DNA of 64,000 nt from Coptis chinensis (Eukaryota > Streptophyta > Magnoliopsida > Ranunculales > Ranunculaceae): contig CM027381.1 of assembly GCA_015680905.1 (NCBI GenBank), positions 67,259,501-67,323,500 of the forward strand, in the 5' to 3' direction. Below the pieces are notes generated by a model. It ran no database searches, was not told where the DNA came from, and saw only the letters and a program-made list of their open reading frames with translations. Shown here one piece after another: positions 23,446 to 35,900 of this stretch (positions within the stretch are counted from its first letter, which is position 1; every line of letters starts with the position of its first letter). Made by a program: the position numbers and the translations under genes.

Positions 23446-25600
23446 AGGATCCAGGGGATCAACCTCTATTTTGCATCTTTTTTCGCTAATAGGTAACGAA
23501 GCGCCGCATGGTCAGTGTAGACTATTGTGGAAGAACCAACTAGGTAATGACAAAACTTATCCAGGGCATATACAATGACGAGAAACTCTTTCTCAGTGGT
23601 GGTTTAGTTTCGTTGAGCTTCATTAATAGTTTTACTAGCGTAGTAAATGACAATTGGCTTGTTCTCTTGGTGTTGCCCTAGGATAGCTCCAATAGCATAG
23701 TCACTCGCGTCACACATTAATTCAAAAGGTTTAGACCAATCAAATGGTTGAATTATAGGAGTTATAGTCAGTGTGGATTTCAAGGTCTCAAAAGCTTGTT
23801 TGCAATTGAAAGTGAAGTCAAATACGGCATCTTTAAACAGGAGATTTGTTAAAGGTCGAGCAACCTTTGAGAAATCTTGAATAAATCTCCTATATAACCC
23901 TGCGTCTCCTAAAAATGCACGTATGTCGCGAACTGCTTTTGTTATAGGAAGGGAAGCAATTTTTTCAATCTTAGCTTTATTGACTTCGATTCCGTCCTTT
24001 GAAACTATATGACTTAGAACTAATCCTTTTATAACCATAAAATGGCAATTTTCCCAATTAATAACTAGATTTTTTACTTCACAACATATTAAAACCTTTT
24101 CAATATTTGATAGACAGTTATCGAAAGAATTACCATATATTGAAAAATCGTCCATAAAGACTTCCATAAAACGTTCAACCATATCACTGAAAATGTGAAG
24201 CATATAGCATTGGAATGTACCAGCTGCATTGCACAGGCCAAAAGGCATTCGTTTATATGCAAATGTACCAAAAGGACAGGTGAACGTTATTTTTTCTTGA
24301 TCAGCAGGATCTATGACTATTTAAAAATATCCTGAATAACCATCAAGAAAACAGTAATATGCATGACCCGCTAACCGTTCAAGCATTTGGTCGATAAAGG
24401 GAAGTGGGAAATGATCCTTACGAGTGACCACATTAAGTTTGCGATAGTCAATGCATATTTGCCACTTCACTGGAATACGAGCGGAGATACATTCATTTTT
24501 ATCATTTCGCACAACTGTAATGCCAGACTTCTTGGGAACAACGTGTATAGGACTCACCCAAACACTATCCGAGATGGGGTAAATAATACCTGCATCAAGT
24601 AACCTTAAAATTTCTTCCCGTACCACATCCTTCATGGTGGGATTTAGACGACGTTGCGGTTCACGTGATGTCTTGGCATTTTCTTCAAGATGTATGCGAT
24701 GGGTATACACATTAGGGTCAATGCCTTTAATGTCATTGAGAGACCATCCAATAGCATAACGGTGTTCTTGAATGACCTTAATTAAATGTGATTCCTGATC
24801 GGCAGTCAATTGTGATGATATGATAATTGGGTGACTACCATCTGGATTTAGATGTACGTATTTTAGGTCCGAAGGAATAGGTTTTAAGTCAAGGGTGGGA
24901 GGAGTGGGGATTAAAGATTCTTGAGGAAAGTCATTTTCCATAAAGAAAACAGATTGATGTTCGTCCAAGTCGCTTGATAGGACTGTAGTAGGGTCAAATA
25001 GTAGTATTGACTCTAATAACTCGTTTACATCCTGTGAATAAGCATCCACATGGTCAAATTCAGAATCACCAAATGAAAGGAATTGGTGTACTTCATCCTC
25101 AGGAAAAGAGTTTGTGAAATATTCCTGCACAAGGGTGTCAACCAGGTTAACCTAACCATCAATGTCATTCTCTAGAATTTGTTTCATCAACTTGAAAACA
25201 TTAACATCGACCGAAAGATTTCCGAAGGACATGGTCATGGACCCATACCTACAATTTATGAGAGCATTAGCAGTTGCTAGGAACGGACGCCCTAATATGA
25301 TAGGAATTGAGTCACAAGGAATTTCTATATCCAAAATGACAAAATCGATGGGATAGAAGAAGTTTTGGACTTTTACAAGGATGTTTTCCACAATGCATTT
25401 TGGATACTTAATGGAACGCTTGGCTAATTATAGAGTCATCATGGTAGGTTTAAGCTCATGTAGACCTAGTTGTTTGAATAAGTAATAAGGAAGTAAGTTC
25501 AATTCACACTAGCTCCTAGGTCTAGTAATGTAGTAGCCGTATATTTGTCACCTAATATGCATGGAACTGTTGGTCTACTATGGTCCTTGTATTTAACTAT
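23446..25600 (-). pseudogene. Element 2 pol (protease, RT, partial RNase H)
   Basis: The protease remnant (about 25500-25540) reads LLDLGASVN and then meets a stop. ORF 24321-25130 covers the pre-RT linker and the start of RT (NPTMKDVVREEILRLLDAG, RKDHFPLPFIDQMLERLAG). After a stop near 24323, ORF 23604-24248 continues with MPFGLCNAAGTFQ, an intact FMDD active site (24147-24155) and RNase H starting MCDASDYAIGAILGQ. The frame is lost again near the truncated end. Compared with element 1, this copy keeps the catalytic Asp pair. Confidence 0.9.
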
Positions 25601-25609
25601 ACCATTGTA

Positions 25610-27596
25610 TTTAGTGATGGACAAAAACTGTTCGGTAAGGAATGCTTATTGAGGCACATTTGTTCTTCTTTTTGTGGTGCACATATCTTTCAAAAACTTT
25701 GCATGTTTTGGTAATTGTTTTAGGACATCGAGAAAAGGTAAGTTGATTGTCAAATTCTTAAAAGTTTCTCGAATTTCATCAAAATTTTGTCAGGTTTATT
25801 TTTTGCCAAACGGGCAGAAAACAGTGCCTTATGACGAATTTGGCATAAGGATCCGCTTTCTCGTTTCCCAATTTTTTAGATAGTGATGTTGTTGAACTTG
25901 GTGTTGCCATCATAGGTTCATTCTCAGAAACAGATTCATTGGAACCTTTGGTATCTTTTGTTTGATCCTTTGGCAGACGAATTTGATTGTCAACGGTTTT
26001 GCCAGATCGAAAAGTAGTTATTGCATTCACCTCACCTTGGTTTGAAGCATTTGTACCAGGTGCATTGGTGAGTTCAAAGGTAGTGTTTGCTGGCTTAGGG
26101 TTTGGAACTGCTTGGCCAAGAAACACGCCTTCCTAGCTCTTTTCTTGCACTAATTGTTGAAGTGATTGTTAGATAGACGTTAAGATTTCTGATTGTTAGT
26201 TCATGTAAGCGAAGAAAGTCTTGCTTGTCCTATCAGTAGCGAGAGGCGTAGGTTGTGCAACAGGGACTAGTTCATGATTATTGCTGAGAAGTTGTTGATT
26301 ATAGCCAGAATTTGGATTGGCTAGAACAAGGCTGCGGTTGTTTTAATAGTTAGCATTGGAATTACATTGAAACTGATTTTGACTTTGTTGGTATTCCTGA
26401 TTATTTCCTTGGCGGTATGGAATAAAGTTGTTGATTAGTTGAACAGGTGGATTGGCGAAACTTAAAGGAGCCATCTGTTAGTTATTCGGGCGCCAAGCAA
26501 AATTTGGATGTTGTCTCCAAGGTGCATTAGGAATGTTGAATGCACATGCCTCCTCCGATGTTTAAGTAGGGGGATATAACAAGGACAATAAGCATCAGGA
26601 TGGTCTGGACTGAGACAAAGAACACACGGGGAAGTGTTAACGTTCATAACCTGTTGTGGAAGTTGATCATTTTTACTTGAACTGCAAAAGCATCTACTTT
26701 TTTAGTGAGGGATTCTATCAGCTTTTTTAATTCGAGATCGGGTTTTACCTCAAAAATAGATGTAGCTTTTGTAACAGCGTCCTTAGATGACCTAGAAGAA
26801 TCAGTGGTACCCCAATGTGTACCTCTTGTTGCTTGTTTTTCAAGAAAAGTATATACTTCAATAGCTCCTTTGTCCATGAAGCAACCGTCGTTCATTATAT
26901 CTAGAGTTTCTTTTTTATCATCGGAAAGTTCATTAAAAATGAAAGAACAAGGACAGCGGTGTCGAGCTGTTGATGAGGACATTCTAAAAGAAGATCAGTA
27001 AATCGACACCATGCTTCCGTAAAGGATTCATGAGGATTTTGACAAAAGAATTGGATTTTCTGAAGCATCTTAGTAGTTTTCTTCTGAGTATAAAATTGTA
27101 GCATGAAAGCTTGCACAAGTTTATTCCATGTGTCTATGGATTGTGGTTGTTGTCCTGCTAGCCAAACTGATGCTTTATCAGCTAAAGTGAAAGGAAACAA
27201 CCGAAGCAAGATTTGTTCGGTAGAGATGGCTGGATGGTGAAATGTTGTGGCTACTTGCTGAATCCTACGGAGGTGATTGTACAGTTTCTCATGGTCTAGA
27301 CCATGATAAACAGGTAACAAACCAAAAACGTTAGGCGGGATTCGAAAATCGCCGGCAATATTCTCGAGTTTGATGCAGGAAAAAGGTCCTTCCTGTAATG
27401 CTGTATAGAAGTCCGAAAGGGGATTCTCAGCTGGTGGAGTTTTGGTAGCCATAACAAATTAATGTAATGGTGGCAAGGGAACTTGATGATTTTTATTAAT
27501 AAAAGAAGAACTACACTGTGGTGAGAACGTACGTAATTGCTTATTATTATTACCAAACCTTAATCTTTATTATTACCAAACCTTAATCTCATGCAA
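25610..27596 (-). pseudogene. Element 2 gag
   Basis: A start at about 27590 gives MRLRFGNNKD and then a stop, next to a tandem repeat of TTATTATTACCAAACCTTAATC that may have caused the break. ORF 26901-27452 is the gag domain (DFRIPPNVFGLLPVYHGLDH; TFHHPAISTEQILLRLFPF). The Cys box CVLCLSPDHPDAYC near 26600-26640 is a complete CX2CX4HX4C knuckle. The C-terminal part (25779-26126) includes NAITTFRSGKTVDN. Frames are broken between these parts. Confidence 0.85.
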
Positions 27597-27896
27597 ACAT
27601 AAAATTAGATCTTCGGCACACAAAGAACTTATTATTACTTTAATTATATTATTTTCTGAGGGATTCAAAGTGAACAACGTAGGCCTAAGCTGCTGCTAAC
27701 GTAGCAGTAAAGCTAGGAATACATGTACATAAACCAACAGCCAGGTCACAAGAAGAATGAGGGAGGATTTCCGTGCAAGCATGGTTCTAATTAAGTAACT
27801 TCAATCTTCCAAGTTTTCTTGACACCGTTGGAATATGTTTAAAATTTATGGAATTTTTTTTTTTAATTAAAATTTATGCAAGGGATAAAGCCACTA

Positions 27897-27933
<37 letters not shown>

Positions 27934-29312
27934 TTTAAAATTTATGCAAGGTCCCTTTTATTATTATTATTATTAATTAAAATTTATGCTAGGGGTAAAG
28001 TAAAATCATGCAATCATGGAAATACAACTCTTACGTATAGAATTGAAGTCTAATCATTCAAATATAACTAACTCATACATTATCAGATACAGTAGCATGT
28101 GAAGATGCTCTACTCATACGCATAAAAATACTTATAGGCAAGGTTGTATCATCGATAAATACTTCAATACGTACAGGCAAATACACATCAGTAATACATA
28201 TATGTAGGCTAATTTGTAAATAGATATTACATAGACGTATATCTACAGTAACAGGCAAATTGTAATTACTCATACGTTTTTAGATACGGTAGCATGTGAA
28301 AATATTATACGTACACGTATATATACTAATATGCAAAATCGGAAAAGATACGTAAAACTAAGCAGGCAATGTAGTGTATATAAAGTAATGTACTACTCGT
28401 GTTTGGCATAATAATTCGATTTCGTCAATACTCATTGAGATTGCAAATGTCATATAGAGAGCAGCTTCACCCTGCAGGGTTTAGAAACAACTTACCCAAC
28501 TCAGATTTTAACCCTCGTTGGAATGTTCTCCTCTTTCATGATAAAATCGACTTATTAAACAAAACAGTTTACTCCTATATAGATAGACACTAAACATACA
28601 ACAACAGTCACTTATATGTATAGATAGATATAACCATGCAAAACATTACCACGGGCATGTATATATACATTAATATGCATTTCATAATCACTTAACCGTA
28701 TATATATATTAACCAGCATATTCACATGATTCATACAAATTTCTAACCTAATACGTAAATAATAGTCCATTACCTACGACATCATATAGAACACATGTGA
28801 AGCATACAATAATAATATTAAAATGTAGAACATGTTAGTGTCCCGCAAGTCCGTCTAAGAAATGAAACAGTCGTTTCAACCCGTGGACATCCCGAACACC
28901 AAAAGGAATTTGAAATAGCTGTTTCAAGATCATAAACTTAGGCCCTATACTGGAATGAAATAGACCAGTAGGTGTTGCTGATGAAAATCGAGAAGGTTAA
29001 GATTACAACCACTCGCGTGCGCTAGGGTATGCTAGCAGACGCTAGTCCAGTATTGTGCACGCGTAAGTATTGTCTGCAGTAAGCTCAAATTTTTATAGGA
29101 GTCTTACGTCAGTGTGTAGATTAGGCTCCAAGTCCTAAGTTTTGGTTCTTGCAAGTGCCACCAAAAATCCAAGTTGGGATCAGTACCAAAATTGCGGAAA
29201 AATTTCAAAACAGAAAAAAAAAAAACTGACAAAAACACAACAAATGAAAATAATGAAGGGAAAAATGTTGGGGGGTTTCCCCTTGGAGCAATTCCCCAGC
29301 AGCGGCGCCATT
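27597..29312 (-). promoter_or_regulatory. Leader and primer-binding site of element 2
   Basis: Non-coding. The minus strand next to the LTR (29288-29310) reads TGGCGCCGCTGCTGGGGAA, close to the Athila-type primer site. The middle holds an (ATT)12 microsatellite at 27898-27933, with a related ATT run near 27960, and long AT-rich stretches with many ATACGT-like words. Confidence 0.65.
27898..27933. repeat. (ATT)12 microsatellite
   Basis: Twelve perfect ATT units in the leader of element 2. Confidence 0.95.
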
Positions 29313-30977
29313 TGATATCTACACTTTGCGGTATAAAGATTTGAATTCTTGTTTCCGTTCGGTGTAGACTCAAGTCCTTACTCACGTATCTTCGTGCGTT
29401 TAATCCGAGTAGGAATTCGAGCCAACCTAAAGTCTAAGACAGCTTACCACTTTCTTATGCTCTAAGTCAGGAAACTAGTAAGTAAGTTTCAATTTTTATT
29501 TGCTAGCCAAGATGTGCTTTGTTTAAATCCTAACAGATGCTTAAAATGCGAAATACCAAAAAAAAAAACGGAAAAACTAAGATTTGAAACTTGTAATTTA
29601 AAGAGAAAGAAAGAATAGAGGATCATGATTTTCATGCAAGGACTCGTTATACTCCCTAAAACTTAGATTAGTACCATCTCTAAGCTGTTTTGGGTTCATT
29701 ATCAAACCCAAAACGGATAGAACGCCGATCTCTAACGAGATGAACTCATCTCTAAGTCCATTTCCCTAGCATAAGGAATTGAACTGGGATTTCAGAGATG
29801 AAATCCCATCTCAACTCCTGGACTCATACAACATATTCCTGTCAACTATGAAAATAAAAGGTTAGAGAAGACCCGCGCGCGCGACTATCCCAGGCATAAA
29901 AAGGGAGGTGCACGCGAGTCCTTCTTAATTTCCAGGTCTCAAGTTTGGCTGGACACTACCATTTTGGGGTAGTGTGCTATATGTGTCCTTAAGTCTAGGC
30001 AGTGAACCCTACTTCTAAGAAATTTCTACGAATCCTCACGTGAGCACCATTAACCCTCCACCTTGAAGGGTTTTAGCTCATGATCCTTGAATTGTTGAAA
30101 GCTAATAAGGGAAAGGAAGAAAGAAAAGTAAAACTAAGTACTGATTTACCTAAGGAAAAAGATGAAATTCATTCAAAAACTAAAAGTGTTCCCCATTAAC
30201 ACTATTACAAGCTTTTTTTTAGTAAAACAAAAACTAAATTAAAACTACAAGACAAGGAAGGAAAAAGTAAAGCCAAAAAGTAGAAGTAAATGAAGTGCCT
30301 CCCCCTTGTTTTGTTTTCTTGCTCTATATGAGAGCATTTTCCCTCCATCCCACATGAAACACAAAACACATTTATTTTCATCTTATCCACCAAAACCAAA
30401 ACAAAGTGACACCTTGCTTGGTTTACACTATTAGCACCTAATCTTATCTAACTTCATTAATTACATGCAAGGTGTCCACTTTACTCCAATTATTTACTCC
30501 TTTTGTTTTGTCTTGCATGATGACTCATCAAATCTTGCGAACCCGCATGGTGGGTCCATGTGCAGTGTCTAGTGGTGGTCTGGTCTTTTGGCATTTTTAC
30601 AACTTTCCGCCTATGCGTAGAGTTTGTCGCACTGATTGTCGGAGCAGTTCACTTGTCGCATTCGAGTCCTGGTTCAAGAGATATGAGCTTTGGAAGTTTA
30701 ATGCTTCTGTGCACGTAATCCTGTTATGACTTGATTCTGTACTATTTGAGTCTTTGGGCTTTAGTCCGGATTTGTTGGGCTTCACATAGGCTTAATTGGA
30801 AAGCTTATATATACTCCTTATTCCGTGTTTAATTGCTGGCTTTATCATCATTTTTACGTTAGTTGCTCCAACCTGCAAAAACACGAGAATACGATTATTT
30901 CATGATTATTAAGCACAAAATTAACCAAAATGTTACGTCTCTACGGGGTTTTATAATACAGTTTTGGGTGCTTATCA
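29313..30977 (-). repeat. Element 2 5' LTR
   Basis: 1665 bp, TGATATCTAC to GGGTGCTTATCA. The last 80 bp (plus strand) resemble the element 1 LTR strongly; the body is diverged. The RNA would start at the other end. A GC-rich run with CGCGCGCGCG lies near 29875-29886. The right edge interrupts a LINE RT coding region at 30978. Confidence 0.85.
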
Positions 30978-32130
30978 CTTGTTGATTTCGGCTTTGTCAA
31001 GGAGTCTAAATAAAACTTCCGCACATATGATGAAAAGGAAAGGCGAAAGAGGATCTCTTTGCCTAATTCCTCGCTCTAGCTTAAGGAAACCAATAGGAGA
31101 ACCATTCAGCTTAAAAGAGAGAGAAGTAGTTGAGATACACTATTTAATCCAATTCCTCCATTTCTCGCAGAAGCCAAAAACTTCTAACATTTCTAAAAGA
31201 AAAATCCATTCAACTCTGTCGAAAGCTTTGCTCATATCTAATTTTATGGCCATACAACTAGATGCACCTTTCTTTCACTTGAGTGTCATGATAATCTCAT
31301 GGGCTAGAACAATATTGTCAAAGATTTGTCTTCCCTTGACAAAAGCACTCTGGGGTGGAAATATGATCTTCTCGAGTAGAGGTTTGAGGTGGTTTGCAAG
31401 AATCTTTGTGATAATTCTAAGACTGACATTGCAAAGGCTGATAGGCCGGAATTGGTTTAGATTTTCTGGGCCCTAAACTTTGGATATAAGGGTGATGTTT
31501 GTGTGGTTTAGCTCAGCCAGAAGATGGTTAGAAGTCATAAAACTTTGCACAGTATGCAAGAGATCTAGGTGGATGATGTCCCAATATTTTTGGTAGAATA
31601 AGGGAGTAAAATTGTCCGGTCTTGGTGCTTTATGAGGGTCCATAGAGAATAAGGCGTCTCGAAACTCACCGATAGTAACAGCCCGAGTGAGATCAAAATT
31701 TTCTGCATCAGTAATGGTAGACGCAATTATGTTCAAGTCGGTAACATGGATGTTAGGGTTTGAAGATGTGAAGAGGTTTTGGAAATGCTCAACAATGGTG
31801 TTGCTAATCTGATCTCTTCCTTCTACCCAGTTTCCAGTGGTGTCTCTAATCTTATTTATTGCTATGCGATTTCTTCTCACCACCGTGGACATGTGGAAAA
31901 ATCGAGAGTTGGTGCCATCACAATGAAGCATGGTATCTCGTGATTTATCCCTCCAAAGTTTTTCTTCAAGTTTCAGAGCTTGACTCAAGTCTTCTTGTAG
32001 CTTGCTCTCTTCTTTGAAATCATAGTTGGGATTCTGCTTACAAATATTTATATCTTCTCTTAGTTTTCTAATCCGGAAGTGAATGTTGCGGAACACCTTA
32101 CGATTCCAGACTTTTAAGCTTTTGAGAAAA
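30978..32130 (-). pseudogene. LINE (L1-type) reverse transcriptase fragment
   Basis: Minus strand. The upstream linker (31473-32096) has WNRKVFRN, DPHKAPRPDNFTPLFYQKYW and NITLISKV. A stop follows, then the RT core continues in the same frame toward 30978 with [47 protein letters not shown] and RQRDPLSPFLF. The catalytic FADD/YADD box would lie further on and is cut off by the element 2 LTR. It is truncated at both ends and carries at least three stops. Confidence 0.9.
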
Positions 32131-32745
32131 ACAGTAAATAAGTATAGGAAATAAGTATGGGAGTAGCTTCTGGAGTAACTGTTAAAATGATTGAAAGGAA
32201 TACCTGTACCACGCTTGAGTTATACATTGGTGAATGCGCGTTTGAATTTCTATTGATAGCAAATATTTTTGTCTGTGAAATCTCTATCTAGCTTCCACGC
32301 CTCAATGTAGTACATATCAAATACACAAAAAAAAATAGTATTTATCCGCACGGCAGTTTTTTTTGGTATTTATCCGGTTTTTTATCATGTTATATACAAG
32401 ATTAGGGGCCCGAACAGTAGGTGCTATTGGAATAACCTACTATCTTGTGTTGCTACTTGTGCGATCCTTAGGATGTGGAGAGGGTTCTGCGTCGCATCAG
32501 CAATTTCAGTCGTTTTTAGTGCCAACCTTGGTCTCATGGAATTATATAAGTATTGCCAGGCAGACATCTCAGATGGGATGATTAATGATCATAATTGAAT
32601 CCTACAAATTCTGAGAGCCCAGTGAACCCGTTTCACCAGATACTTCCCTGGTGTTATGCTTGTTTTGATTTTTAAGCACTTCTAGGTGGACTCCTTTAGT
32701 CTGAATCCCGTATCGGCTACTGAGAGTCGGAAAGTATGTATGTTC
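32131..32745. other. Unassigned sequence between the LINE and the 3' side of the seipin-like gene
   Basis: No gene or repeat family recognised. A 72-aa plus-strand frame at 32363-32581 has no motif. The poly-A-like run near 32325-32335 is short. Confidence 0.4.
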
Positions 32746-32752
32746 TGAGAGA

Positions 32753-32839
32753 GTTTGTGATAGTATAAACTTTTCTCTGTGTAATTATTTATTATTAATT
32801 GGGAGAAGAATAATAGTATATTTTATACTATCACAAACT
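32753..32839. repeat. Inverted repeat downstream of the seipin stop codon
   Basis: GTTTGTGATAGTATAAA at 32753-32769 is repeated as its exact reverse complement ending at 32839, with an AT-rich spacer; TTAATTGG/CCAATTAA words extend the symmetry. It lies about 90 bp past the stop codon of the minus-strand seipin gene, so it may form a stem-loop in the 3' UTR or be a small fold-back element. Confidence 0.7.
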
Positions 32840-32926
32840 TCCAATTAATAAAGGTGTGCATTACTCGACAACAACAATCTAGCAAAGCAGTTGTGAAAAG
32901 AATAAAAAAAAAAAAGGAAGGATAGA

Positions 32927-35900
32927 TCAACCGCCTTGGCAAACTGATTCTGCATCTGTAAAGCCACTGAAATCTTCTACATCCTCACTTGCTTCCCCCC
33001 TTGTAATGACGACACTTGATGATGCAGAAGACCCGCCAGTTTCCTGATGAAATGATGCCTTTCTCTTGCTTCTGTGCCTGTTCCTGCTCCTTCGCCATCT
33101 CTCTAAGGACTCTAATGCCTCTCTGTTCCCTCTAAATCTATTTTCTTGCTCTGCAACTTCTTCCACAAATTGATTTCTCTGATTAAAGAAGCCAACACGC
33201 ATTGGGAAGAAAAGCGGTCTACAGCAACAGACAACCACCACAAGAAACATAATGTACATATACAGGGAAGTCCACACGTAAAACGTCCATTTCCAGTTAT
33301 GCGCAAATTGCTTCATGTAAGGTAACTCAGATTTTATGACAATCTCAGATGAGTAGACTTGAGGAACACCTGATGTTCCAGCTCGCGGTTGCAATTTAAC
33401 TCTGATTACCCTTGTTCTTGGATTTCCTTCCTTGTGTTTCAATATCGTAATGGAGATTGTCTGGGTTTCACCTGAAATACCTAGTAATAGTGGTACACCC
33501 ATAATAAAGGTGTGCATTAGTCGAACTGGAAGGCTTCTGAACTGAAGTATGCACGGCTGGCTCGATGTTGCTAGAGTATTTCCCCTAGTAGATATAATCT
33601 CTGCTGTCACCTATATAATCACAATCTTGCCAGTGATTAGCTAGCAGTAGTAGCAGTAGTACATGCGGTAATGTTTGAACACTAGTATTGCAACTGCCCA
33701 AATTGAGGTTTCACCATATAAGTTTTCTCACACCACTGTTAAATACTATATTGAGAACATGAATCCATCTACAATGTACCCTTTTATCGTGATTTTGTTC
33801 TCAAATGTGGTTAGGGTTAAAAACAAAAAAACATGTACATTCTAGACGGACTCAGAATCAGCTATATTTTTGTTCCTACCAGATCAGTACGCTTTAAGTA
33901 ACAATTGCCGCTGGCCACTATATCATTCATATCCCTAAAAGTACTGGTAATATGGAGTTAGGGATGTAAGTTATGGTGAAAACCATCATTTTCTGGAAAC
34001 AAAATATACCGAAGTAACTATGATGTCCAAGAACACCTTTCTTAAATGTTCTATGATCACACAACCTTACTAATGAACAGAATGAATAAAGAGAATGAAA
34101 GATGAAGATGAATTGAATCAATAGAAGTTTACAATCTCTCTCTCTCTATTTATCTCTCCTCTTTCTAATGATTTTTCTGACAATCAACTAATGACAACCC
34201 CTTCCTCTTGCTCTTCCCGTCCTTATATAGTATCTTGATTTGGCTTTGACCCAGTCAATTTTTGACACGTGTCCCTTGTCTTTCTTTCTCATTTCGCGTC
34301 TTCTACTTGCAACACAATTCAAACACCCACGAGATTTACCGAGTTCTAAAATACTGAAATGAACATATTTATAGGTACAATATTTGCCCACTACATCGCC
34401 CCCTCTCGAAATGTTGAAATTTCATTTTAAATTTCAAGTTTTCGAGAAGCCGATATTAGGTAATTTTTAAACTTTGGGCCCAAATAAGGACCCGGTCCAC
34501 TGTTTCCAAATTATAAACTTAAAACTGAACAGTTTCTCCCTTTTTAGCTTCTTCAGTACACTTCTTTACCTGACAAAATCTGGTCTCATCGTCTTCCCAT
34601 TATCATCAAGCTCAATTCGCTCTCCTAAAAAACTCCTGCTCTTGGAACTCCGCAGGTACGCATCTTTTTTTCTGCACTTTATTAATCTTTCTATACCATG
34701 GTACTTATCTTAGACACGATAATTTATCTTAACTTTAGTTGCTTACATTTGAAACCTTTAATTTTGCATATACTTGTGTGTTAATGCTTATGTACTGTCA
34801 TACATTATTACTTTAAACTTCAAAACATGTAAAAGTTCGAATCTTTTTATTCATAACCTTGTTTTCATCTTTTTCTTTGTTCTGGCTTTACTATCGGCAT
34901 GCATCTATATTTCCGATAATCCAACACTATATTATTCTGATATGAGTCTATACATCGGTATTTCCGATGATTCAACTCTTATAACGACATTTCCGATACT
35001 CTAATGTCATACTGCTACTACTGTTATATAATTCTTGAATTGACGATATATTAAAAATACCTTTGTCATCCCTTCTTTGTGTATAGTCGTTTCAATGGCC
35101 AGTGAATATACCATTTCTGATGCTAGTCTCCCTTCTGAGGACACCATATCGGATGATATCCTTTCTGACGATATACTTCCTGATGATAGACCTTATAGCC
35201 ACAACTTTGCTTCTACTTCAACCAATAAATCTCGGCCCCAGATTTCGTGGGACTTATCTTATGTTGTAGGTGTTCCCTGCCATCCCTTTGAAACCACTAA
35301 CTCTGAATCTGAGTGCGATACAATAGAAGATACTAGCCGATGGAGCGAAGGACTTTGTGGTTTTTTCATCAAGTGACCAAACCTAGCTTTAGTTCAAGCT
35401 ACCTATCAAATTCCCTCCTCCCTTTATTTATAATATTACGCTGGTACTCGAGCTTTTACTCAATGTCAGAGTGGTACCAAGAATGGAATCATTGTTACTG
35501 TCGGCCAACTCGCCGCTGGATTGAGATTTCCCTTATCCAACCTCGATCGTGAAGTACTGAACCATCTGAACATTTCCCCTGGTCAGGGTACGGGTAACTT
35601 CTCGAGGTTAATGTTTGTCTATAATTACTATAATAGCCATCTCTCTCCCGATAGATATGAATCCGACCGAATTAGACTATCCGATATTCTTATGCACTAT
35701 AGATTTTGTAAAAAGATTATCGGATATTTTTATCCCAAAAAACATACCCATAGAAACATTAGGGGTATTCTTTGAAAAAACCGTAACATCAACAAACAAT
35801 GGACCCAGTATCCGATTGTTGTTATGGGTAATTGGGAAAGCGCCGATATCCCAACAAACCCTCTGTTGAAACATCAAGTCTTCAACTCTGCAGGTATATC

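Larger units (their letters stand above)
23446..30977 (-). mobile_element. Element 2: truncated Athila-like Ty3/gypsy element
   Basis: It reads on the minus strand: 5' LTR (29313-30977), primer-binding site, gag, protease, RT and part of RNase H, then it stops at 23446 where the element 1 LTR begins. Rest of RNase H, integrase, 3' region and second LTR are missing from this window. It is a different subfamily from element 1: the pol proteins are close, but the LTRs share mainly their ends and general layout. On the right it is joined directly to a LINE. Confidence 0.9.

Noticed and set aside
30964..31476. 170-aa plus-strand ORF
   Set aside because: It is the antisense shadow of the LINE reverse transcriptase core.
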